In this document: positions 54,437-64,000 of the stretch, piece by piece
Numbering within the stretch: position 1 is the first letter of the stretch
Layout: every line of letters begins with the position of its first letter
Translations under genes and position numbers: made by a program
NCBI GenBank assembly: GCA_030278955.1
Contig: JAOANR010000001.1
Location: forward strand, 40,078,890-40,142,889
Direction of reading: 5' to 3'
Source: Hygrophila difformis
Lineage: Eukaryota > Streptophyta > Magnoliopsida > Lamiales > Acanthaceae
Length of the DNA stretch: 64,000 nt
The notes under the pieces: generated by a model
Told to the model about the DNA's origin: nothing
Databases searched by the model: none
What the model saw: the letters and a program-made list of their open reading frames with translations, nothing else

Positions 54437-55839
54437 CTAAGGGTTATCCAAATATTCAGTTTGGATATTTAAATCTTGTTGACCAATATATTCTTTTAGC
54501 CTGTGTCCATTTACAGTCTTTTCTCCTTCACTGAGCATGATTGTGACTGCTCCGTTGTCATGAACAGCTACAATGGGGAATGGTCCTGTCCACCTTGATC
54601 TGAGCTTACCTGGAAATAGTTTCAAACGAGAATTATAAAGCAAAACCAATTGACCAACAGAAAATTCCTTATGTTTAATTTTTGAATCATGAATTTTCTT
54701 GGTTCGATCTTTATAAATCTTGATGCTTTCATATGTTTCCAGTCTCATCTCTTCCAACTTAGACAGATCAAACTTCCTCTTGTCTTGTCCTGACTGAAGA
54801 TCCATGTTGAGCATCTTAATGGCCCAATATGCTCTATGTTCTAGCTCAACTGGAAGATGGCAAGCTTTTCCAAAAACTAATCTGTAGGGAGACATTCCTA
54901 TAGGAGTCTTAAAAGCAGTTCTGTATGCCCATAAAGCATCATCTCCAGCTTCTTTGACCAGTCTTTTCTTGTAATATTCACAGAAGCTTGTAAGATATGC
55001 TTGATTTCCTTATTAGATACCTCCACCTGTCCACTTGTCTGAGGATGATATGGTGATCCAACTTTATGATGAACACCATACTGTTTCAGCAACTTCTCAA
55101 AGAGTTTATTTACAAAGTGAGATCCTCCGTCAGATATTATGGCACGAGGGGCTCCAAACCTGGTAAAAATATTCTTTTGCAGAAATTTAGTAACTTGTTT
55201 AGCTTCGTTATTGGGTAAGGCTACTGCTTCTACCCATTTTGAGACATAATCAACAGCCACTAGAATGTAGTGATTACCAAATGATGGGGGAAAAGGTCCC
55301 ATAAAATCAATTCCCCACACATCAAATATCTCTACTTCTAAAATTCCTTTTTGAGGCATTTCTTCTCTCATTGAAATGTTTCCCAATCTTTGGCATCTGT
55401 CACACATCTTTATAAGTTTCTGGCAATCCAAAAAGATAGTTGGCCAGTAAAAGCCACAGTCTAGAACTTTTCTAGCAGTTCTAGCAGGACCATGATGGCC
55501 TCCTAGAGGATTCTCATGACACTTTCTAACAATTTGAAAACCTTCCTTTTCATGAACACAGCGTCTAATAACCTGATCAGAACAAAACTTAAATAAAAAG
55601 GGATCATCCCAATAGTATTTCTGAATTTCTCTGAAAAATCTTGACTTCTGATGAGAGTCTTTAAACTTTGGAACAATCTTGCAAGCTAGATAATTAGCAA
55701 AATCTGAAAACCAAGGGCAATCAAATTGATGCAACTGCAAAGAATACAACTGTTCATCTGGAAATTTATCATTTACAACTTCCTCCTTCTCTGTTTTCTC
55801 CTCCAATCTAGAAAGATGATCTGCTACTCCATTATCTTT
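54437..55839 (-). pseudogene. Element 2 pol: integrase, frameshifted
   Basis: The stretch 54898-55806 has the zinc finger (HENPLGGHHG...CDRCQRLG) and the catalytic core ([32 protein letters not shown]). A frameshift near 54900 moves the end ([34 protein letters not shown]) into 54437-54895. It is separated from RNase H by a TGA after DRK at 55840-55842. All catalytic residues are present, but no single product can be made. Homologous to 4532-5870 of element 1. Confidence 0.9.
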
Positions 55840-56535
55840 TCATTTTCTGTCTTTAATAATAATGTCAAACTCTTGTAAAAGTAAAACCCATCTTATCAGC
55901 ATAGGTTTGGCTTCTTGCTTTGAGAAGAGATATCTTAATGCAGTATGATCTGTGTAAACTATATTTTGAGCTCCAATAAGATACTGTCTGAACTTGTCAA
56001 AAGCAAAAACTACAGCATACATTTCCTTTTCTATAGTAGTGTAGTTTATCTGAGCATCATTAAGAGTATGGCTAGCATAATAGATAACATGATGTTTGCC
56101 TTCTTTATGTTGCCCCAAAACTGCTCCTACTGCATTCTCACTTCCATCACACATAAGTTCAAAAGGTAGACTCCAATCAGGAGACTGAACTATAGGTGCA
56201 GTGATTAGTTTCTCCTTCAAGGTCTTAAAAGCAGTCAAGCAATCTTCTTCAAAGCTAAATGTCACATCCTTATGAAGAAGATTACATAAAGGTCTTGCTA
56301 TTTTAGAGAAGTTAAACCTTCTATAAAAACCAGCATGACCAAGAAAACTCCTTACTGCCTTAATCGTTTTGGGTGGCGGTAGATTTGCTATCACTGAAAC
56401 CTTAGCCTTATCTACTTCTATTCCTGCTCTAGATACTTTATGTCCTAGGACAATTTCTTCCTGAACCATGAAATGACACTTTTCCCAGTTAAGAACCAGG
56501 TTAGTGTCCTCACATCTCTGCAAAATTTTTGACAA
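55840..56535 (-). pseudogene. Element 2 pol: RT thumb and RNase H
   Basis: It reads [28 protein letters not shown] (missing two or three residues compared with element 1), [14 protein letters not shown] and [17 protein letters not shown]. It is out of frame with the preceding RT part and ends at TGA 55840-55842. The first codon of the open stretch is not ATG, so it is a fragment and not an independent gene. Confidence 0.85.
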
Positions 56536-57077
56536 ACTTCAAAGTCAGTTCCATGAACAGTAAAATCATCCATAAACACTTCAATTCATTTTTCAATAAA
56601 ATCAGAGAAAATACTCATCATGCATCTTTGAAAAGTAGCAGGAGCATTACATAATCCAAAAGGCATTCTTCTATAAGCAAATGTTCCATATGGGCAAGTA
56701 AAAGTTGTCTTTTCATGATCTTCACTAGCAATAACTATTTGATTATAACCAGAATAACCATCTAAGAAGCTGTAAAATGGTTTACCTGACAGTCTTTCTA
56801 ACATTTGATCAATAAAAGGTAAGGGAAAATGATCTTTTCTTGTGGCAGTGTTTAATTTTCTATAATCAATGCAAACTCTCCAACCAGTTACTGGTCTTGT
56901 TGCCACTTCATCACCATGTTCATTAGTCACAATGCAAATCCCACCCTTTTTGGGTACAACTTGTGTTGGACTTACCCATTTACTATCAGAAATAGGATAG
57001 ATTATACCTGCATCAAGTAGCTTGATTACCTCCTTCTTGACAACTTCCTGCATTGGTGGATTTAGCCTCCTTTGTGG
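56536..57077 (-). pseudogene. Element 2 pol: RT catalytic region with stops
   Basis: It reads KEVIKLLDAGIIYPI, VCIDYRKLN, FLDGYSGYNQI and MPFGLCNAPATFQRCM. Then comes TGA at 56586-56588 after FIEK, just before the catalytic FMDDF box, and a frameshift near 56535. It is preceded by TAA at 57078-57080. The catalytic box is thus cut off from the fingers. Confidence 0.9.
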
Positions 57078-58637
57078 TTATCTGGATGGTTTGTATTCAT
57101 CTTCCATCAGGATCCTATGCATACAAATGTGTGGACTGATGCCTTTGATATCTACTATAGTCCAAGCAATTGCCTGAATATGATTTTTAAGAGTACCTAC
57201 TAGAGCTTGTTCTTGTTCTTCACTCAATTTGGATGAAATTATTACCGGAAGCTTCTTTTTGTCTGCCAAAAAGGCATACTTAAGATGTTCTGGTAATACT
57301 TTAAGTTCAAGCTCAGGTGGGTTTTCTATTGATGGAATTAATTTGCTTCGAGTTTGCACTTCCATCTTTAAATCAGATCCTTCTTTAGAAAGATCTGTTT
57401 TATCAATGTCATCCTCAGATTGTTCAGAAGATGACATATCCTCACTTTCTGATCCATCCTTGATTTCACCAGTCTCAGGATCAGCGAATCTGACCGCACA
57501 CAAGTAAGCAAAAGTAGCATCTTCAGCATTTGTGAGTGGGGTGAGATTGTTCTCAATTACATCAGTGGTAAAGAGATTATAGTAATCAAAAAGATTTCCC
57601 CCCTCCATAGTACTAGAATCTAATCCCTTTCCCGCTACATTGGTTTCAAAAGCATTAAAAGGATATGTTGACATCTTCATCATGTCGAAAGTAACTTCCT
57701 GGTCATCAACATGAAGTTTTACTATGCCATTCTTTGCATCAATCATGGCTCCCGCAGTCACCAGGAAAGGCCTTCCTAATATGGTAGGAATCCTGACATT
57801 TTCATCGATATCAAGAATGACAAAGTCAGCTGGAAAACAAAGGCCTCCTGTCTTGACTAAAACATCTTCAATGATCCCTTCTGGTCTGGTGCTCGATTGG
57901 TCAGCAAAGAAGAGAGTCATATTAACTGGCCTCATCTTCCCCAAGTCCAAACGTCTAGCCATAGCAAGTGGCATTACATTGATGCTGCTTCCTAAGTCAC
58001 AGAGCCCTCGCCCAGCTTCTTTACAGTTGATAATCAGGGGTAAAGTAAAACTCCCTGGATCTTCAAGCTTTGGAGGAATCCTTTGTTGAAGAACCAAGCT
58101 ACAATTCTGATTTAAGACCACCATTTGCTGCTCTCCTGCACTTCGTTTACCTGAAATCAATTCTTTCAGAAACTTAGCGTAAGTGGGCATTTCAGCAATT
58201 AATTCAACCAAAGGGATTGATATTTCAATGGCCTTAATCTTTTCAAGAAATTTCTTAAATTTAATTTCTTGAAGATCATTTTTGAGTCTCCCAGGATATG
58301 GTATCCTGGGCATGTGTTCATCCAGTGAATCCTTTTTGTTACCTGTAGAGTTAGGATTATCATTACCTCCCTCTGTTTCCTTTGGAAAGGAGTGTCCTAA
58401 GACATTCTTTTCCAAACCCTTATCCTCAAGTATCTGTCTTTGTTCAAGCTGATCATCTTCTTCCATCGTCTGAACATCCTTGAACTTTTTCTGCTGCAGC
58501 AACCTATCTCTTTTCTTTTCAAATTCAGGATCAACAACCTCTTTTCCTCCCCTCAATGTAACTGCCTTACATTGTGGATTTGTTTCAGAAGAACTTGGTA
58601 ATTTTCCTTTTTCTCTCTGCTGTATTAATTTGGCCAT
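57078..58637 (-). pseudogene. Element 2 pol: linker, protease and RT entry
   Basis: This is a 519-codon open stretch. The linker motif NPQCKAVTLRGGK is at residues 20-32. The retropepsin (GRGLCDLGSSINVMPLAMA, PADFVILDIDEN, TILGRPFLVTAGAMID) has an intact D-L-G-S site. An acidic spacer follows, then LPEHLKYAFLADKKKLP, ending in TAA after EYKPSR where element 1 continues with QPQRR. It is in another frame than gag, so a shift or loss lies at the 58640 junction. Confidence 0.85.
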
Positions 58638-58642
58638 CTCTG

Positions 58643-60057
58643 TTAATTTTCAACATTCTTGATTGAAGCCTGCAGTTGGTTATTCGTCTCTGTCTGCTTA
58701 ACAATAAACTCCTTCAGAGCATTCACCACCTTTAAAGAATAAGTATTATCCTGAACAACAGGATAAGGTTGCTGTGGAAAAATTGCAGGGACTGGTGCAA
58801 ACTGTCCATATGGTCTATTCTGTTGATTCATCTGTTGAGGAGATCTCTGAGGGTACATTTGCTGCTGTGGATAAAATGGTTGTTGAGGACGAAATTGCTG
58901 CTGATTTTGTTGAGGTGGATTCAAAAGATGTGCATTCTGTGCGTTCTGAGTATTACCATAGCTCAGATTCGGATGTTTGTTCTGGAATCCAGTGTAATTA
59001 CAGCTCTCATCCTGCTTTGGTGTTTCCTGGAGTTGTGGGCACTGATCATTGTGATGTGGCCCTGAGCATATTCCGCACTGATAAACTGATTCCATTGGAA
59101 CAGGTTGAAGGATCATCACTGGTTGTTGTTGATGTTGATGTTGAACTTGTTGACTTGTTTGCTGAGCTAGCTGTAACTCAGCAATCTGTTTAGTGAGTGC
59201 TGCAAATTTCTCTTCATTTTTGTCTGTGTGGATGACAAGACTCTTTCTTGTAGGAGATGGTGGGTCATCATCTTGGAGGACTGCTCTGCTAGCTGTCATG
59301 GTGTCTATTGTTGACCACGCTCTGTCAAGTGGCATCTGAAATAATTGTTCCCCTCCACTGGCATTAATCATCATATGCCAGGTGTGAGTGAGTCCGGTGA
59401 AAAAGATCTTTAAAAGTCTTCTTTCTGTGATACCATGCTGCGGGCATCTCTTAAGCATATCAAAGAATCTGTCTCGAGCATCCTTCAAAGATTCTCCTTT
59501 TCTCATCTTGAAGCTAGAAATCTTATCTACCCATTCATCTACTTTACTTTCTGGAAAATATTTGAGCAAGAAGTTTCTGACTAGTTCTGGCCAAGTAGCC
59601 TTCTGTTGAGCATTTAATGAATCATACCATTCTTTCGCAGAGCCATCCAGAGAGAATGGAAACATTGCTAGTTGAATGGTTTCCCTTGAGGCTCTTCCCT
59701 TCTTCACTGTCTTACTCAGTTCGACAAACTTTTTGAGATGTAAGTGTGGATCTTCAGCACTCAGCCCATAAAAAGCTCTGGAAGATGCCAAGTTTAATAT
59801 ACCAGTGGTATATCAACCTCTTCATCCGTTCCAGCTAGATACTGATCAACGTTTGGTTGCCATGGTTGATATTGTTCTTCTTGAGGATTTGGAGCAGGAT
59901 TAGCAAAATTTGGTGGAAAGTAGTGCTGATGAACGAATTGTGGTGCAGCAGCCCTCTGTGGTGCTTGAAAATGTCCTCGAAGTGGTACATTTTGCTGATT
60001 GTCAGGTTGTCCATTTGGTAAGTTTCCAGGTCCGTCATTTTGTCCATTGTTAACCAT
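58643..60057 (-). pseudogene. Element 2 gag, frameshifted
   Basis: The N-terminal stretch 59794-60057 is Asn/Gln/Pro-rich. A frameshift with TAA near 59793 separates it from the capsid part (58643-59791): MFPFSLDGSAKEWYDSL, KYFPESKVDEWVDKI, LKRCPQHGITERRLLKIFF, the zinc knuckle CGICSGPHHNDQC (C-x2-C-x3-H-x4-C), and a Gln-rich stretch before the linker. The region 60058-60324 between gag start and primer-binding site is leader. Confidence 0.85.
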
Positions 60058-60324
60058 CCTAGTTATTGTTGAAAGATTCCCTTCTAGAAGATCTCTCTAT
60101 CTCCTTCTAGCACTTGCTCTGATCAGCCTTGCTGTTCTCTCAAGTTCACAATTAAAGGGAAGCAAAGGTTGCCTTGAAGATCGAGTTATTCTTTCGCTCA
60201 TAAACTGTTGAGACTTCTCTGTGAACAAAATGAAAGAACTAATGAATTTGTTATGGTGTTAAGTAAATAATTACAGTTAAACCAAAGAGTATCTACAGTT
60301 CTAAAAATTCATAACGCTACACAC

Positions 60325-60342
60325 TCCCCGGCAACGGCGCCA
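60325..60342 (-). other. Primer-binding site, tRNA-Asp type (element 2)
   Basis: TCCCCGGCAACGGCGCCA on the plus strand, identical to that of element 1, directly inside the 5' LTR. Confidence 0.95.
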
Positions 60343-63300
60343 TGAAGCTTTGAGGTAAAACCCGCTGCAATGCCCCCCGACAGCCTTTACACTATAATCC
60401 TATAGGACTGTTAAAGAGCTTGCCTAATTTTTCCTACCGAAAGCGCACGGTATCAAGCTGCAATATTTATTTTTATTGTCGGGATCGTTCATTAGAGAGT
60501 TACACGATAGAAGCGTTTTAATAGGATTATTAGTTCTAGAACCTGTATCTGCTCTTGGTTTAAGGATGGTGTAATGATGACTACTAAGAATTTAATGCTA
60601 AAATGTAAATGCATAAAGCTGTAAACGGTAATAAAGAAAACAATTGAAATGGTGTCGAGTGTTGTGATTATGTTCATGAGTTTAAAATAATACGGACCAA
60701 ATCAAATAAACGAAATAAGAATATGATGAAAGTATCATACTTCAATGGTTAAAACAAAATGAAAGTTCATTGAGACAGACAAATCCTTTATGCAACTTAA
60801 TCAAATCTTCATGTCTTAAATTACTTCCCAAGACAGGTACTTGTGATTCAGTGTCATGACATTCTAAGCACTGAAATCATAGGATACCGTCATCGCAGAA
60901 TGATCGGTCAGACTCATTCTGTGACAAAAGCTTTTTAGAACTGTCACTTAATCTATTTCTTTCGGACTCAGATTAAGCCTTTGACAACTCAAGGTCACTT
61001 CTAAATCATCTTATATTCATCTAAACTTGAAGTTGTTCTTTTTATTACTCTGAATCAAACTGATCTCATGACCCTATGTTGGATGTCCTCTACAAGAAGT
61101 GAAAAAAACAAGTATTTAAATCTATCATCCAATGTTTTCATAAGACTTGTATCCTCATAGTAATTCCTTCAAGTATTTGTAAGAAGTAATAGTCCTGTAA
61201 GTATATCAAGATGAAATTGCTATTCAAAATCCTTGACTTATCCAGACCACTCAGATTCATATAGATGCTTTAGCTTGAGAAATCTCTGTAAACAATTCCA
61301 AATACCCATGATTTAACTCAGGATTAGTAGGACTGTAGAAAGAATACTTAATCTCCTACCCATAGCATATAGTGGAACTATAAAGCTATGAACCCTGGAA
61401 ATTAATCTTCCTAAGACTCCACTAATTATTAGGACAAAAGATGGTTTTTGAAACACCTTTCCCTTTTAAACGACAGGTACTAAATGCCCAACTAAAGAAC
61501 AAGTTTGTTCTTCATTAACCTGAGTAAATAATGATTGAGAAAACTTATATCATCATCTTCCTCAATGTACTAATGAAAATAGTAATATGAAACTACAGAT
61601 ATGAATTATGAGTCTGTAATTATGAAGTAAGATCACTCATCATGAACCGAGAAATATCCCAAAATATTATATGTATAGGTAGTATTATATGTATAAAGAA
61701 ACGATGATGGTTCTGAATCCTCTTAATCAAAATGATAGAGTGTTTCCAAAATATACACTGGAAACTAGACAGAATTAGGAAATCACTTTCCTATGAAAAA
61801 GATTTAAGAAATAATTCTGCAAAATAGGTGTCCAAACTAGCTCGCAGTAACTACTTTGGGTTTCAAACTATGAACATTCCAATTTTCCGCACACTATGTC
61901 TGTACAGCGTGGAGGGAGTTAATATTCAAAGAATGTTCCTCAGATTTTGTTTATACAAAGAACTAAATGCCTCGCAGTAATTTCTGTAAGAAATTACTAC
62001 TTATAAGATAGGGGTTATATATGTATAAGAAGTAGAAGTGAGTAGTTGATGCCCCAAGAAATGGGTATCAATTCTGATGCTATTATAAGTTGATTCTCTC
62101 GCTTTGTCGAAATGACATCGCGAGAGTATTGAAATAGCCTCTCTTAAAACACAGTTATCTGGATATATCCTCGCATCATCTTTTAGGATGAAGCGTGGCT
62201 TTATCCTTATGCGAAGTAAATGATCAAGTCTTATAACTGTCATAACTACCCTCTGGAATTTCTGTTCAGGAAAAATAATGAGTACAGAACCGCTCACATC
62301 CAAATTCGTAAACTTAGAGTTGTTAATTCTTAAACATTATCATGCGATGATTAACACTGCATGGGTCTTTAGGAACCTTTTGGAGTTCTGAACATTAATC
62401 TCTGTGATTTCTCCCGAATTTGTGATCAAGACATAATATCAACAGAAAATCGATTGAATTCACAATTCTGCCAGTTCATTCCTAACTCGGTTACAATATT
62501 CAAACTTCTTGTGTAATTAGAACGAACAAATTACGAATTTAAGATATGAAAGTATTATGATCTTCGAGAATCAAATTATCGATGTGATGCAAATTCCAAA
62601 AAGTGAACATTGTAGTTGAGGTTTATACTTCTCTGAAACAGAATTGAGAAATGAAAATTGAAACCAGAAAGATAAGAAATGCACGATTTGATAACCGATC
62701 ATTCATCATGTATCTTGAATAGCAAAGAATTATTAAAAATGAATACACCTGGAAATCTGATTACAATCAGAATAATGCAAAGGTGAGCGAAGAAGTCGGA
62801 AGTTAGATGGTGATCGTCGTGATGGATGAACAAGCATTCCGTTAGCAATTCTTCTTCCAGGGTATCCTCAAACTAATCTACTAAAAATATTCTGAAGAAA
62901 ATCTACTGCGAAATTGAATTACAAATCTGAAGAACTTAAGTAAATTGCAGTGAAACGTAAACCCTAGCTAACCTACCTACTGAATTCTAAAAGTGAACTG
63001 GAGAATAAAATTGAGCTATTCTCTTCAATCTCCCGCTACTTGAGCTGATCCCCCAAGGGTCTTATTTATAGATGGGCGTTGTAACTACTTCAGCCTTGGA
63101 TGATAACCGCTCGCATCAGAATAGCTCTCCTCTAGCTTTGTCCAGTTCCTTCAAAGCGAGAGTCAGAAATGTAATTATCTTTCTTGACAAGGCGAGATCT
63201 CACAGTTTCTTCAAAGAGTTTGCTTCTCGTCATAATATCTAAAGCTTCCTGTCTTGCACAGACTTTCTTTCCTCGCGATGTCAAACAATCATCGCGTGGA

Positions 63301-63653
63301 CTTCAGCGTCTGAACATTTTCCTTAGATCTTTTCCTGATTTCGTATGTAAGTCCTCGCACCATTCCCTCTTTCCTCGCTATGTCTTTTTCCATCTTCTGC
63401 TGCTTTCCAGCTTAACTTCCTGCTAAATGACAAAGCGTGAGTCAGTTCAAACATAGCGTGCGAGACTTGCAATGAAAACTTAGAATTTCAAGCCATTTTC
63501 AGTGTAATTCCAACTTCTTCACAATCTTAGTTCTTCTTCCATCTTTTCTGATCTTCCATGATTATTCATTAAAAACTAATGGAATTAAGAACAAAAGATC
63601 ATCATTAAGACACTAAATTGGACGCAAATGATAGTCATAAAAGACTGTCATCA
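60343..63653 (-). repeat. 5' LTR of element 2 (3,311 bp)
   Basis: It is nearly identical to 41548-44870; the main difference is a short deletion near 61990 and a few small indels. The TATA box is at 63063-63070 and the U3 motif array at 63108-63465. R-U5 would be about 2.7 kb of noncoding RNA leader. Confidence 0.95.
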
Positions 63654-64000
63654 ATCGGCTTGATAGCGAGCACATACACCAACTGCATAGCTTATTCTGG
63701 TCGACTTGCAGCTAGGTATAGAAGACTCCCTATGATGCTTCGATAGAGTTTTTAATCCACACTTTGACCACTCACCCTATAGGAGTTCGGACCGGTTTGC
63801 TGGACTCCATTCCGAACTTTTTAACAATGTTCCGAGCATATTTCGTTTGGCTAAGAAATATACCATCTTTCTTTTGTGCAACCCGCAAGCCAAGAAAATA
63901 TGTTAGTTCCCCAACCATGCTCATTTCGAACTCCTTACCCATTATTTCGATGAAGTGGTCTTTGAGCACATGATGTGTTGATCCAAAGACTATGTCATCT
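63654..64000 (-). pseudogene. Copia reverse transcriptase C-terminal part (right part of split pol)
   Basis: It reads EFEMSMVGELTYFLGLRV, DGIFLSQTKYARNIVKKFGM and KPVRTPIG, the end of a Ty1/copia RT. It continues in a decayed frame (IGSLLYLAASRP) up to the element 2 insertion point, and the frame resumes at 41547. The sequence beyond 64000 is outside the window. Confidence 0.9.

Larger units (their letters stand above)
41548..63653 (-). mobile_element. Element 2: 22.1-kb Athila-type retrotransposon carrying an F-box gene cluster, TSD ATCGG
   Basis: The LTRs 41548-44870 and 60343-63653 are nearly identical. ATCGG stands at 41543-41547 and 63654-63658. Removing the element restores a continuous copia RT/RNase H reading frame, so this was one insertion. 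In element order it holds a tRNA-Asp primer site, gag, protease, RT, RNase H, integrase, an internal promoter array, F-box genes E, D, relic, C, B and A, then two unknown ORFs, the PPT and the 3' LTR. gag-pol is broken in at least six places, while the two unknown ORFs and F-box genes A, B, D and E are open. Confidence 0.95.
25904..64000 (-). mobile_element. SIRE-type Ty1/copia element split by elements 2 and 3; 5' part outside window
   Basis: Read leftwards from the right edge it has RT (63654-64000), RNase H (40983-41547), an env-like ORF region (38500-40547), a polypurine tract (26824-26837) and a 3' LTR (25904-26823). Element 2 interrupts RT/RNase H and element 3 interrupts the 3' untranslated part. 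The post-PPT LTR start and the end of pol (TKALDRERFEKLRRGLGLC) are those of the SIRE/Maximus lineage, which is known for an extra ORF after pol. The 5' LTR and gag lie outside the window. Confidence 0.85.

Noticed and set aside
1..64000. Species identification
   Set aside because: Transposon content fits a eudicot, but nothing here is diagnostic without database comparison.

Overview
The window is plant nuclear DNA, almost certainly from a eudicot. It holds plant LTR-retrotransposon lineages (Athila-type and chromodomain Ty3/gypsy, SIRE-type Ty1/copia), a tRNA-derived SINE, hAT- and Stowaway-like MITEs, GT-AG introns and F-box genes of the plant At2g35280/At1g67623-like kind. I cannot name the species. 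Nearly all of it is nested transposon; the only likely ordinary host gene is a small secreted-protein gene at 16019-16441.

Layout. (1) 1-14620, minus strand: an Athila-type gypsy element (element 1) cut by the left window edge. It has a 3.9-kb 5' LTR (10687-14620), a tRNA-Asp primer-binding site, a broken gag-pol (4532-10530) and, beyond pol, a broken two-exon F-box gene behind its own promoter. (2) 14621-18845: host-like sequence with a 48-bp-arm foldback, a SINE with a perfect 12-bp target-site duplication (TSD), and the secreted-protein gene. (3) 18846-24332, plus strand: a non-autonomous LTR element (element 4, TSD CATAA) without pol, with two unknown ORFs, itself hit by a hAT-like MITE. 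(4) 25904-64000, minus strand: a SIRE-type copia element (3' LTR, PPT, env-like ORF, RNase H, part of RT) split by two later insertions. Element 3 (26890-38113, TSD AATTT) is a chromodomain gypsy derivative with near-identical 2,601-bp LTRs. An antisense 'putative plant transposon protein' gene replaces its gag, protease and RT core. Element 2 (41548-63653, TSD ATCGG) is a 22.1-kb Athila-type element.

The main discovery is element 2. Between pol and the 3' LTR it carries four intact F-box genes, one broken F-box gene and one F-box relic, then a two-ORF unit (584 and 164 aa) joined by an overlapping TAATG stop-start. Its gag-pol has many stops and frameshifts, while most accessory genes are open. 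The LTR pair, the TSD and the seamless copia reading frame across the insertion show that this cargo moved as part of one retrotransposon. Element 1 has the same plan with one broken F-box gene.

Three further patterns link the parts. First, each LTR element has its own short CpG-containing inverted motif, repeated both in the LTR promoter and again inside the element next to the accessory gene. Second, sequences resembling the polypurine tract (CTCTAAATGTGAG, often as a hairpin) lie between accessory modules. Third, one F-box gene has lost its intron precisely, as expected if a spliced RNA had been copied back. My inference is that these retrotransposons run accessory gene cassettes, F-box genes among them, from internal promoters related to their LTR promoters, possibly to act on host silencing or protein turnover. 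No function is shown by the sequence itself.
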